Assembly: GCA_018434685.1 (NCBI GenBank)
Contig: JAHDOV010000006.1
Coordinates: forward strand, 1 to 64,000
Direction: 5' to 3'
Length of the DNA: 64,000 bases
Source: Deltaproteobacteria bacterium
GTDB lineage: Bacteria > Desulfobacterota > Desulfomonilia > UBA1062
Below, one piece after another: positions 1 through 8,719 of this stretch. Position 1 is the first letter of the stretch, and each line of letters begins with the position of its first letter. The translations under genes and the position numbers were made by a program. The notes under the pieces were generated by a model, which made no database searches, had not been told where the DNA came from, and was given only the letters and a program-made list of their open reading frames with translations.

Positions 1-405
1 CTCCCTGGCAAACGTTATGTCACGTCTGAAGGCACTCCTACAGAGTGTCATGATATTATTGAGGCCTGTCGCTGAAGATGTGATTGGGCCTTGCACCGTG
101 TGCTGTGTGTCAAGCAGCTCGCCTTGCTCGCAGCATGACCTACGGCGCTCATTGGCACAGAGGGTCCTTGTTGCGATTGCTTAGTTGTAGGGCAGGCTGC
201 GAGCGTAGCGAGGTGCCTGCCGATGGCGAGGAGTAAGCTCGTGCCATGGTCAGGGAACTGCCTTTGGCAATACCATGACCTACATTCCAAGGCTTGTGGC
301 CCTGGTGGTGGAATTATCGCATCGGGAGGTTGATTCTACTTGGTATGCTTCGTATAGTTATCGCTACGACAGCCGGAACAAAGCCTTAATGGGTGGGGGT
401 GACGT
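1..405. other. Intergenic region with one REP palindrome
   Basis: No gene could be supported here. A GTAG-type palindrome lies at 187-221: it opens with GTAGGGCAGGC and closes with GTGCCTGCC, matching other copies in the window. Several open frames cross the region but carry no recognisable domain. Confidence 0.6.
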
Positions 406-591
406 ATGAGCGAAGAGAGATTTGCCAATCTGGAAACCATGGTTGCTTTCCACGAAGACACCATCCAGAAACTCAATGATATCGTGTATGAACAACAGAT
501 GAAGATCGATATGCTGGAGGAAAAGGTCCGCGTGCTTACCCAGATTCTCCAGGTGCCGGAGCAGACGCCGGCAGATGCTTCTGAAGAATGA
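406..591 (+). CDS. slyX: SlyX family protein
   Basis: A 61-residue protein that matches the SlyX family in size and character. It begins MSEERFANLETMVAFHEDTI and continues as a heptad-patterned, charged helix up to about residue 50 (LNDIVYEQQMKIDMLEEKV), so it should form a short coiled coil. SlyX proteins are small cytoplasmic proteins of unknown molecular role, named from linkage to slyD in enterics. The start is an ATG behind a G-rich stretch (GGGTGGGGGTGACGT). It stands alone; no slyD-like gene is visible within the window. Confidence 0.85.
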   Translation: MSEERFANLETMVAFHEDTIQKLNDIVYEQQMKIDMLEEKVRVLTQILQVPEQTPADASEE

Positions 592-748
592 GCATTCCAT
601 CTCCACGTCGGTGCCCATTCGTCGTTCCTGTGTAAACAGAATCCAGCCCGATTATAGTAATGGATAATCCAATGGGGAGAGAGCGTTTTGATACAACCAC
701 CTGGTAAGCCAGGTTTGTATTGAGACGCGCTATATTTTCAAGGAGATT

Positions 749-783
749 GTAGGTCAGGTTGGGAGCGTAGCGAGCTACCTGAC
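749..783. repeat. GTAG-type REP palindrome (GTCAGGT arms)
   Basis: Starts GTAGGTCAGGTTGGGAGCGT and ends GAGCTACCTGAC, so GTCAGGT and ACCTGAC can pair around a variable centre. The same element occurs many times in the window in both orientations, for example 7796-7830, 8358-8392 and 17576-17610. Confidence 0.8.
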
Positions 784-835
784 GTAGGCACCCAACTCTT
801 GTATTTCGAAATGGTCAGAGCAGGAGATAACTTTG

Positions 836-1275
836 CCTTGTTCTTCAGAAGCGACCAGTCGCACTCCAACCACTGTAGGAGCCGCTTCAGCGGCGACCAC
901 GATTACCTCCACTGCAACGCCCTTGCCATGGTCGAGCCTGAAGGCTCTCCTACAGTTCTCGAGAAGCATGATCGTGCCATTGTCAGGGAGATGCCTTCGG
1001 CATGATCCAGACCTGCATTCGGGGTTCAGGCCGGATACCAAAGGGGGAGTATGCACCATAGCCTTGTTCTGCCGGAGCGACCAGTCGCATTCAATCCTTG
1101 TAGGAGCCGCTTCAGCGGCGACCACGATCACCTCCACTGCAACGCCCTTGCCCGGGTCGAGCCTGAAGGCTCTCCTACAGTTGTCGAGAAGCATGATCGT
1201 GCCGTTGTCAGGGAGATGCCTTCGGCATGACCCAGACCTGCATTCGGGATTCAGGCCGGTTACCAAAGGGGGTGC
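836..1275. repeat. 226-bp tandem duplication carrying REP pairs
   Basis: Two direct copies offset by 226 bp (from about 836 and about 1062) with high identity. Each holds an inverted pair of GTAG REP sequences: GTAGGAGCCGCTTCAGCGGC at 875 and 1100, and the complementary form ending GGCTCTCCTAC at 953 and 1178. Each copy also has a GGGAGATGCCTTCGGCATGA hairpin. Open frames of up to 163 codons on both strands are produced by the duplication and contain internal repeats of themselves; they are not taken as genes. The region between slyX and the next gene (592-1291) holds nothing else. Confidence 0.85.
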
Positions 1276-1291
1276 TCGGTAAGCAATACCT

Positions 1292-2446
1292 CTACAGCGC
1301 TCTCTTGAGGATTTCTGCCAGTTCAGTGCTGGTCAGTTCGACCGGGTTTCCCTTCATGCTGCTGGCGCGGCTGGCCTTTTCTACAATTGAGGGGATGTCA
1401 GCCAGAGACAGGCCAACACTCGAGAGCCCCGGCACCTGCAGGTGTTCGCACAGTTCATGCACCCAGGATACACCATCGCGGGCTGTTGCACCTGCCTCTC
1501 CGGTGAGAAGCCGTGCGATCTCGTTGTAGCGGGACAGCGCCACAGCGTGTGGATCGCGTTTGTTGAGAGCGGCAACATTCGTTTCCATGACAAGGGGCAG
1601 GAGCCGTGCGCAGATGATACCGTGCGGGGCATCGAACTGGCCGCCCAGAGGAGCGGCAAAGCCATGAACAGCGCCGAGCCCGGCATTTGCCAGGGCAAGC
1701 CCGGAGAACAGGCTTGCCAGTGCCATGTCGGTGCGGGCGTTCATGTTGCTGCCGTCTTCACAGGCAATCTTCAGTGAATGTGCAGCGCGCATGAGACCTT
1801 CTCTGCAGATGCCGTCGGTGAGGGGGTTTGCCTTTATCGAAACGAATGCCTCCATGAGCTGGGTGAGGGCATCCAGACCGGTGCTTGCCGTAACTGAGGG
1901 CGGCATGGACACGGTCAGTTCCGGGTCTACCACGACGAGTTTCGGCAGCATCATGGGTGAGCGCATGCTCACCTTGACCTTGTGTTCGGGAGAGATGAGC
2001 ACGGCGTTCTTGGTGACCTCGGTTCCGGTGCCGGCAGTGGTCGGGATTGCAATGTACGGGGCAGGGGGGATGATGATAGGCTGCGCGCGGCCGATTACCT
2101 CAAGATAATCGAAGAGATCTCCCGGATTGGTTGCCATGGCTGCAATTGCCTTGCCGGCGTCGATAACGCTGCCCCCTCCGATGCCGATCACGAGGTCGCA
2201 CTCTTCGATCCGTGCAAGGGTTGCCCCTTCGATGACAATATCCGTTGTCGGTTCCGATGGCACCTGGAAGATGATGATGTGCAGCCCATGGCTCTCCAGC
2301 TGCGTCATGAGTGCTGCTGCCCTCGTGAGCGATTTTCCCGTGATGATGAGGGCGCGCCTGCCCATGCGGGCTGCCTGCGGGGCTACCTCTTTGAGCGCAC
2401 CTTGCCCGAATACGATACGGTCTGCCGTGGCAAACTCAAAATACAT
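1292..2446 (-). CDS. Iron-containing alcohol dehydrogenase
   Basis: A 384-residue group III (iron-dependent) alcohol dehydrogenase. The N-terminal nucleotide-binding half has the GGGSVIDAGKAIA signature near residue 95, followed by the PTTAGTGTEVT segment near 140. The C-terminal helical half has the metal-site histidine region GAVHGFAAPLGG and a further histidine in DAPHGIICA. Such enzymes interconvert primary alcohols or related compounds and aldehydes with NAD(P)H; the substrate cannot be read from sequence. The ATG is preceded by GAGGTGCATTC, a good ribosome site. It follows a small monooxygenase-like gene on the same strand (gap about 37 bp), so the two may form an operon. Confidence 0.9.
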   Translation of the reverse strand: MYFEFATADRIVFGQGALKEVAPQAARMGRRALIITGKSLTRAAALMTQLESHGLHIIIFQVPSEPTTDIVIEGATLARIEECDLVIGIGGGSVIDAGKAIAAMATNPGDLFDYLEVIGRAQPIIIPPAPYIAIPTTAGTGTEVTKNAVLISPEHKVKVSMRSPMMLPKLVVVDPELTVSMPPSVTASTGLDALTQLMEAFVSIKANPLTDGICREGLMRAAHSLKIACEDGSNMNARTDMALASLFSGLALANAGLGAVHGFAAPLGGQFDAPHGIICARLLPLVMETNVAALNKRDPHAVALSRYNEIARLLTGEAGATARDGVSWVHELCEHLQVPGLSSVGLSLADIPSIVEKASRASSMKGNPVELTSTELAEILKRAL

Positions 2447-2483
2447 GAATGCACCTCACAAAAAACCAAACCTCCCGGGGGTG

Positions 2484-2789
2484 TTACCAATTTGCTTCTT
2501 CGGGGTAAACGGTTTCATACCTGATGCTGTACCTGGGCTCTGCCATCATGCCTTCAACCGCATCGCGCCACTTCTTGTAGTGAGCGGTTTCCTTGTGCCT
2601 GGCAGGGGCATCGCTGGTGCGGTATACCTCCACGAGCACAAAACGAGTGGGGTCATCGATCTGCCGGATAAGGTCGAAGCGGGCGATCCCCGGTTCCTGG
2701 ATGCTGTTGCGGGCATTCTCGATTGAGGCCTCCCGGAATGCCTCGACCTGATCGGGCTTTACGTGAATAAAGACATGGACAGCCAGCAT
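2484..2789 (-). CDS. Antibiotic biosynthesis monooxygenase (ABM) domain protein
   Basis: A 101-residue single-domain protein of the dimeric alpha/beta-barrel ABM/YgiN type. It begins [20 protein letters not shown], with the family pattern of a first strand, then a helix with E/A-rich residues, then [12 protein letters not shown] and FVLVEVYR, and a late KETAHYKKW helix. Family members include quinol monooxygenases and autoinducer-2 degrading LsrG-like enzymes. The ATG follows AAGGAGGGTATC. It is the first gene of a likely two-gene unit with the downstream iron alcohol dehydrogenase. The substrate is unknown. Confidence 0.85.
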   Translation of the reverse strand: MLAVHVFIHVKPDQVEAFREASIENARNSIQEPGIARFDLIRQIDDPTRFVLVEVYRTSDAPARHKETAHYKKWRDAVEGMMAEPRYSIRYETVYPEEANW

Positions 2790-2970
2790 GATACCCTCCT
2801 TGCGTACATCTTATCTCTCATATTGGGTGAGATATGATAAAATACAAGCCCCATTTACGTGGGTCCCCAGGCATGATCTTGTCTGTTGGCGCAAGTTGTT
2901 TTTCTCTTTGGAAAAGTGGGGGTAGCCGGGAAATTTATGGTATCCCCTGTGTTTACCTGATGCGGGATTA

Positions 2971-4446
2971 TTATCCGCCCCAGCCGGCAAGCCTTGCCCA
3001 CAGCCACCATGCGGCATATGCCTTGAGGTTGGCATTGAGCGGCTGAGAGTGTGCAGAAGAACAGTTATACCAGTCCACCCCAAGGGTATGAGAATTCTGC
3101 CAGTCAATAGCCCAGTTTCTGTCACCGTTCAGGGGCAGAGCAGGGTCTCCTGACTGGCTGGTCGTCCCGTCATTATTATAATCGTAGTTGCACCCATCGG
3201 TAGGGAGCTTGTCTCCATAGTAGGTACCGTCCGGATCATATGTCTCGATATCAGCAAAGTCATAGAGGGTCTTGTTGTTTTCGCGGCAGAAAGCCCTGAT
3301 CTGCTCGTTCCTCTGGTGGAGGTTCCCATCGAGCCCGTTGCCATCCAGATGGCCTGTCATGTAAACAAAGTCTACATCAGGGTAGTCGTATTCAAGATCG
3401 TCCATGAGGTTCAGGTAGGTGTCGATATCCTCCTCGGTTGCGGAGGAAACCTGGCCGCACCAGGACCAGATAATCACGTTGACATCGCTGTGAGTATCGA
3501 GATAGTTCCTCGTTGCGGTTGCCCAGGCTGTCCTGTCCGGGTTTCCCAAATCATAGGCACCAAGAAAAGGCGTGTCTCTCAGGTCCAGGGCACCACCTGT
3601 GCCCCCGGTATTGTATGCGTAGAGTTCTCCTTTGAAGGAGACAATGCCGGTCATGCCGGTCGTGAGTTGGCTCCCATGAGAGGTATGCCCGTAGGCGATA
3701 TGCAGGTTTGCCTTTGCCTCGAGGATCCACTCCTCGGGGATGGTATTCAGCTCTGTACATTCATGATCAATAATCATGGCTGAGGTTGTAGGAGGTGTGT
3801 CAGGGGTGGTCACGTTCAGTAAGGTGTATCCGGAGATATTCTCTGTGGTAGCCGTGATTGTTGCTATACCCGCAGCAATTGCTGTAGCAAGCCCTGTGGA
3901 GCTTATCTTTGCTACTGCTTCATTAGATGATCCCCATGTCACAGTAGTGGAAATGTCCTCTGTTGTTCCATCTGAAGTATTCTTTATGGCCGCGAACTGT
4001 TGTTGTGTGCCGGATGAAACGCTCAAGTTCTCAGGCGTCACCGCTATGGAAACAATGGTTGAAGGAGTGGTGCTGGTTACCGTTAATAGGGTGGAACCGG
4101 AGATGATCCCTGATGTCGCAGTAATTGTTGTCGAGCCTTCGGCAGCTGCTGTTGCGAGACCGGAATTACTGATGGTTGCTACTAATGTATTTGATGATGT
4201 CCACGCAACAGAATTGGTCAGATCTGTTGTTGCACTGTCTGAGTATATTCCCTCTGCTGCAAACTGATGAGTACTATCCGATGAGATGCTCTGGTTTGCC
4301 GGCGTTACGTTGATAGAGGTTAATGTTTTTTCTTCTCCTGGGATAGAATCATTATCATCGCTTTCACCTTTGCATCCAAAAACGAGTAACATCAAAGCAA
4401 AAAGACCAATTATCGTAACAAAATGTACTCTTGAGAATATGCTCAT
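2971..4446 (-). CDS. Big_2-domain lipoprotein with SGNH-like C-terminal domain
   Basis: A 491-residue predicted lipoprotein. The N-terminus has a hydrophobic stretch ending LMLLVFGC, a lipobox with Cys near residue 25. Two bacterial Ig-like (Big_2) domains follow at about 40-125 and 130-212, with the usual pattern of ATATAAGIATITAT-like strands. The C-terminal 270 residues form an unassigned domain with YGHTSHGSQL near 250, YMTGHLDG, and QRNEQIRAFCRENN; the histidines and layout recall SGNH-type hydrolases, but a catalytic triad is not certain. The start follows GGGAGGTTTTCAG. It stands alone, and 4447-4887 upstream is AT-rich without a recognisable element. It is probably at the cell surface. 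Confidence 0.7.
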   Translation of the reverse strand: MSIFSRVHFVTIIGLFALMLLVFGCKGESDDNDSIPGEEKTLTSINVTPANQSISSDSTHQFAAEGIYSDSATTDLTNSVAWTSSNTLVATISNSGLATAAAEGSTTITATSGIISGSTLLTVTSTTPSTIVSIAVTPENLSVSSGTQQQFAAIKNTSDGTTEDISTTVTWGSSNEAVAKISSTGLATAIAAGIATITATTENISGYTLLNVTTPDTPPTTSAMIIDHECTELNTIPEEWILEAKANLHIAYGHTSHGSQLTTGMTGIVSFKGELYAYNTGGTGGALDLRDTPFLGAYDLGNPDRTAWATATRNYLDTHSDVNVIIWSWCGQVSSATEEDIDTYLNLMDDLEYDYPDVDFVYMTGHLDGNGLDGNLHQRNEQIRAFCRENNKTLYDFADIETYDPDGTYYGDKLPTDGCNYDYNNDGTTSQSGDPALPLNGDRNWAIDWQNSHTLGVDWYNCSSAHSQPLNANLKAYAAWWLWARLAGWGG

Positions 4447-4887
4447 CTGAAAACCTCCCGGGGGTTTAAGTTGTTGTATCGTAAATGGTATTTATCATCC
4501 ATGCAGTATAGGACATACATGGTATTAATAAATAACAAACTGATAAATAAGGCATTATATTAGAATTATAATTATATTAACACAATAATGGAAATCAAGA
4601 AACATTGTCATAATCATTTATTTTATGATTTGATATGGAGCAGGAGCGGGTTATTATTCATCTCTTAAGGAATATGGCAGTGGTTTTTTTCTGCCGGATC
4701 GGTGATGATGGGGAGAACTATGATATCACCTCGTCTTGCGGTATGGCGGGGTTGCGGGTTATCTGGCCTGTTTGAAAAAAGAATAACAGGAAGCTAAGGT
4801 CGCCGGGAACCGTGGTAAGCCCGAAGCGCCTGTGATGTCGGATCGAAAGGATCCTATGCTTGCCGAGGTCGTGAAGGAGAATCAGGT
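4447..4887. other. Intergenic region between divergent genes
   Basis: An AT-rich stretch that must hold promoters for the lipoprotein (minus) and the AsmA-family gene (plus). No riboswitch, repeat or small gene was recognised. Confidence 0.5.
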
Positions 4888-7509
4888 ATGAAAAAGGTCA
4901 TTATCATTATTCTTGTTGTCGTTGCGCTGTGCGTTCTCGCAGTACTGCTTGCCCCGTATTTCATCGATTTGAACGCGTACAAGGGAACCATTGTCTCGAA
5001 GGTCAGTGAGCAGATTCACCGTGACGTGGAGCTGGACAGCATCGACCTGACGATCCTGGGCGGCATCGGTGCCGAGATCAATGGGCTGCGCATTGCCGAC
5101 AACCCGGCATTCTCACAGGAAGATTTTCTGAGCCTCGACTCTCTCCAGGTGCGCGTTGAATTCTGGCCGCTTCTGAGGAAACAGGTGAAGGTGAAAAAGG
5201 TGATTTTGAAAAAACCCTTTGTCCGGGTGCAGAGAAATGCGAAGGGGCAGTTCAATTTTGACGACCTTGTTACACCGCCACAGACAGAGCCTGTTGCCTC
5301 CGGACAGAAGCAGTCGCCGGGAACACAAGAAAAAGCCCCACAGGATGCCCCCTCGCCACTGCTGGCGGTCTTTGTGGTGCAGGAACTGGCAATCAGGGAC
5401 GGCAAGGTCGTCTTTGACGACAAGTCCCTTTTCCTGGAGAAATCCCCTGTGGTTATCGATGCCCTCGACCTGGATATGAAGGATATATCCCTGAGTGACC
5501 CCATAGTCATTGACCTGAAAGCACGGCTGCTCGGCGCTCAAGACCCCAATTTCCGGCTTTCGGGCACCGTCGGCCCTGTCAGCAGTATCGAGAAACCGGA
5601 AAACACGCCCTTTGACATGAAGGTGCGCGCCGATGCCCTGCCTCTCGGGAACCTCCCCATAGCCCTGCCCCTGCCCATGGAGGTGCTCTCCGGCAACCTC
5701 ATGCTCGATATAACCGCCTCAGGATCGCTTGCGGAAAAGATCAGGTCGGAGACAAAGGTGACACTGAGCAACCTGGTGCTGCGTGAGAAGGCAGAGGCAT
5801 CGCCCGGTAAGGAGACAAAACCCATCACCTGTAATCTTGCAAGCACCTCTACATACAATCATGCCGGGCAGAAGATCGATATCGATTTCGGTTTTCTGGA
5901 TATCAACAACAACAGTGTTTCCTTCAAGGGAAGCATAGAGCAGCTCCTGGCTGAGCCGACATGGAACATGACTGTCACGAGCGAACGCCTTGACCCGGCC
6001 GCGCTTATCAGTCTGTTCCCCATGTATGAGGGGCTGGTTCCCAAAGAGGTCGCTTTCGAAGGCCCTGCTCGTATCACGCTTGCATCCACCGGAAGCGTCG
6101 CGGTCATGGACTTTGATGCGGAGATTGATATGAAGGCTATGCATCTGCGCTACAGTGATCTGTTCGATAAGCCAAAGGATATACCGCTGGCTCTTGCCTG
6201 TACCGGGAACAGGCAGGGGGGGCTCATCAGCGCCAAGTCGATCCGGTTCGACCTGCACCATCTTTCCCTGAGCGGGTCAGGGCAGGTCGATGCCTCGCAG
6301 AAGGTTCCGAGTGTTGCCGTGCAGTTGAAGACCCAGCCGGTCAACCTGAAGGGATGGGATCTGATCACCCCCCTGGTGAAACCCTATGATGCGGATGGAA
6401 CGGCCGGCCTGCAGGCGAATGCGAAAGGCCCGCTCGATGATCTTTCACTAGACCTCACGGTCATATCGGACTCGATCAGCTTTATCCTGCCCGATTCCGG
6501 CGGACCACAGCCAGGAGCACAGAATGCGAGATCGACTCTGAAGGGAACCCGTGTCGAAGTCCAGGCACGCAGGCAGAAAGACGCAATAAACGGTACGGGT
6601 ACGTTCGAGGTACAGAAAGGATCTCTCTTAAATGTTGCCTTCGACAATCTGACCGGCCGCGTGAAGCTTTCGCCGGACCAGGTCAGCATGGAGAATCTCG
6701 CGCTCAATGTCTTCAAGGGATCAGTCAAGGCCACGGGCTCATATGCCATGAAAAGCGGCAAATGGTCGGCCTCTCCCGTATTCACCGGCATTGCGGCAGA
6801 CACCGTCATGGACAGCCTGACCCAGTTCAAGGGCATCTTCTCCGGGACACTGTCGGGCCGTCTCCAGGCGAGCGGCTCGACAACCGCTCCGATAATGGAT
6901 ACGGTCGCTGCCAAGGGTTCGTTCGCCATCGACAAGGGGGAGCTGAAAAATTTTGACCTGGCCGGTTCGCTCTTCGATGATTTCTCCAGGATCGAAGGCA
7001 TGACAGAGTTGCTCGGGATACCCAAGGAGAATGTCCAGCGGCATGATACGACCAGTTTCGACTCCCTGGACACGAGCATCGACATGGCAGGTGCCCTGGT
7101 CAAGGTCTCTTCGTTCAATCTGAAAAATATCCGCACGAGCATGGATACCGACTCGCTTGCCGCGATGAAGGGGACCGTAGACCTGAATTCCCAGGCCCTC
7201 GACCTGCGAGGCGCAGTGACCCTGTCGCAGAAACAGTCACAGAAGATGGTGCAGAGGACCCCGGCCCTGAGTGCCTTGCTGAACGAGGCGCAGAGGATTG
7301 TTTTGCCGCTGAGGATAACAGGCACCATACAGAAGCCGCTGCCAAACCTCGACGCAAAAGCGGTGAACGAGGCACTGGCCCGCTACTATGCAAAGAAGGG
7401 CCTTGAAAAGGGGGTCAAGAAGCTGCAGGAGAAACTCGGCATACCGGGCGGCGAGAACGGGAGCCAGGAGGCACTGGATCAGCTGCTCAAGGGGATTCTG
7501 GGGAAGTGA
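4888..7509 (+). CDS. AsmA family protein
   Basis: An 873-residue envelope protein. It has one N-terminal membrane anchor (MKKVIIIILVVVALCVLAVL) followed by the AsmA N-terminal domain (FIDLNAYKGTIVSKVSEQI) and long beta-rich repeats of the bridge-like lipid-transfer type. The AsmA C-terminal region is near 640-840 (FSGTLSGRLQASGS, KGSFAIDKGELKNFDLAG, then a GIPKEN region). AsmA-like proteins are thought to carry phospholipids between inner and outer membrane. The ATG is preceded by AAGGAGAATCAGGT. A proline/glutamine-rich linker lies near 130-155. It is a monocistronic gene with repeat-rich DNA downstream. Confidence 0.88.
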   Translation: MKKVIIIILVVVALCVLAVLLAPYFIDLNAYKGTIVSKVSEQIHRDVELDSIDLTILGGIGAEINGLRIADNPAFSQEDFLSLDSLQVRVEFWPLLRKQVKVKKVILKKPFVRVQRNAKGQFNFDDLVTPPQTEPVASGQKQSPGTQEKAPQDAPSPLLAVFVVQELAIRDGKVVFDDKSLFLEKSPVVIDALDLDMKDISLSDPIVIDLKARLLGAQDPNFRLSGTVGPVSSIEKPENTPFDMKVRADALPLGNLPIALPLPMEVLSGNLMLDITASGSLAEKIRSETKVTLSNLVLREKAEASPGKETKPITCNLASTSTYNHAGQKIDIDFGFLDINNNSVSFKGSIEQLLAEPTWNMTVTSERLDPAALISLFPMYEGLVPKEVAFEGPARITLASTGSVAVMDFDAEIDMKAMHLRYSDLFDKPKDIPLALACTGNRQGGLISAKSIRFDLHHLSLSGSGQVDASQKVPSVAVQLKTQPVNLKGWDLITPLVKPYDADGTAGLQANAKGPLDDLSLDLTVISDSISFILPDSGGPQPGAQNARSTLKGTRVEVQARRQKDAINGTGTFEVQKGSLLNVAFDNLTGRVKLSPDQVSMENLALNVFKGSVKATGSYAMKSGKWSASPVFTGIAADTVMDSLTQFKGIFSGTLSGRLQASGSTTAPIMDTVAAKGSFAIDKGELKNFDLAGSLFDDFSRIEGMTELLGIPKENVQRHDTTSFDSLDTSIDMAGALVKVSSFNLKNIRTSMDTDSLAAMKGTVDLNSQALDLRGAVTLSQKQSQKMVQRTPALSALLNEAQRIVLPLRITGTIQKPLPNLDAKAVNEALARYYAKKGLEKGVKKLQEKLGIPGGENGSQEALDQLLKGILGK

Positions 7510-8392
7510 AGGTGGGGAATCAGGCAGGACGGGACTTGGGGAACATGAACTCAGGCAGAAGGGAGAACGAGCCGGTTGGCCCATGAACTCAGGCAGAGCA
7601 AGACTTGAGGCTCAAGATCTCAGGCAGAAGGCAGATCGAGCAGGTTAGCTTAAGATCCCAGGCAGAAGGGAAAAAACAGAAAAAGATATTCACCGCAGGG
7701 ACGCGGCGGACGCAGAGAAAAGATCTTATTATTTGTCGGGAGACGGCGACAAATAATATAATCTTCCTTAGAGACAGTGTTTCATTTCCCGAGTTGTAGG
7801 TCAGGTTGGGAGCGTAGCGAGCTACCTGACAATGGAAGTCGGGATAGAACGAGTTGTAGGGCAGGCTGAAAGCGGAGCGAACTGCCTGCCATTGTCTGGC
7901 AGAATAATCTTGGGGACGGGGGATTTGAGGATATTCTCGTGTAGGAGCGCCTTCAGGCGCGACAAAAGCTGGAAGCACGGCCTAAGCCCGGTCGCGGCTG
8001 TAACCCGCTCCTACAGAACACGGACCAGAAGTCAGGATAGAACGAGAACCGAGGTTGGGTTGGCAGGCTAGTTGGAGAAGCCAGGCATCCGTCTTCGCTT
8101 TCAGCTACACCGGACAATTCGGCAGGATAGCCGAATTGGATGTACCGTAGGATACACCCGCAGGGTGAGCTACATGGATGTAGCGAATCACACGGAAGGC
8201 TGAAGTGATTTCGAATTAAAGACTAAACTGGTAAACCCTTTAAAAACTTCACCGCAGTGACGCAGAGAACGCAGAGAAAAGATCTTATTATTTGTCGGGA
8301 GACGGCGACAAATAATATAATCTCCGTTGGAAACGGTATCGTGATTTTAGAGTGGTTGTAGGTCAGGTTGGGAGCGCAGCGAGCTACCTGAC
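7510..8392. repeat. Composite repeat block (two consecutive copies)
   Basis: Order within the block: AGGCAGAAGG-type filler (7540-7670); a CACCGCAGGGACGC tract (about 7690-7725); a palindrome with TTTGTCG and CGACAAA arms (about 7730-7757); a GTAG palindrome with GTCAGGT arms (7796-7830); a second GTAG palindrome with GGCAGGC arms (7856-7890); and an inverted REP pair (7941-8014). A shorter second copy follows: CACCGCAGTGACGCAGAG at about 8251, the TTTGTCG palindrome at about 8290-8312 and the GTCAGGT palindrome at 8358-8392. No gene is supported from 7510 to 8719. Confidence 0.8.
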
Positions 8393-8719
8393 AATAGAAG
8401 CTAAAAGCTGCTGATCATCACGAGGCAAAAGCAGATATAATCGTCGCCCAGATTCTGTGTGAAAAGATAACCTATTAAAATTGAAATACTAAATCAGTTG
8501 AGCATGAATATGCCATATCATGGCAGATCGATATAACCTTCCATAACCAAAAAGGAAATCCAAACCACCACCTTATTCAGCACCAAACTTATGCAAACAG
8601 GGTAAAACATCCATGACCGTCTCTTGTTTTCAGCCAACTGGCGCTTATTCTTATAAGGCATAAACCATAAACCACCTCTTGTAATGTAATGTAAATCATA
8701 TTGTACAGGAGGAATTCTT

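Noticed and set aside
775-1282. Long frames on both strands with internal repeats
   Set aside because: They follow from the 226-bp tandem duplication of REP-rich DNA; their sequence repeats itself and includes palindromes.
4620-4887. Possible riboswitch before the AsmA-family gene
   Set aside because: Some short G/C-rich pairing is possible, but none of the known riboswitch cores could be recognised.
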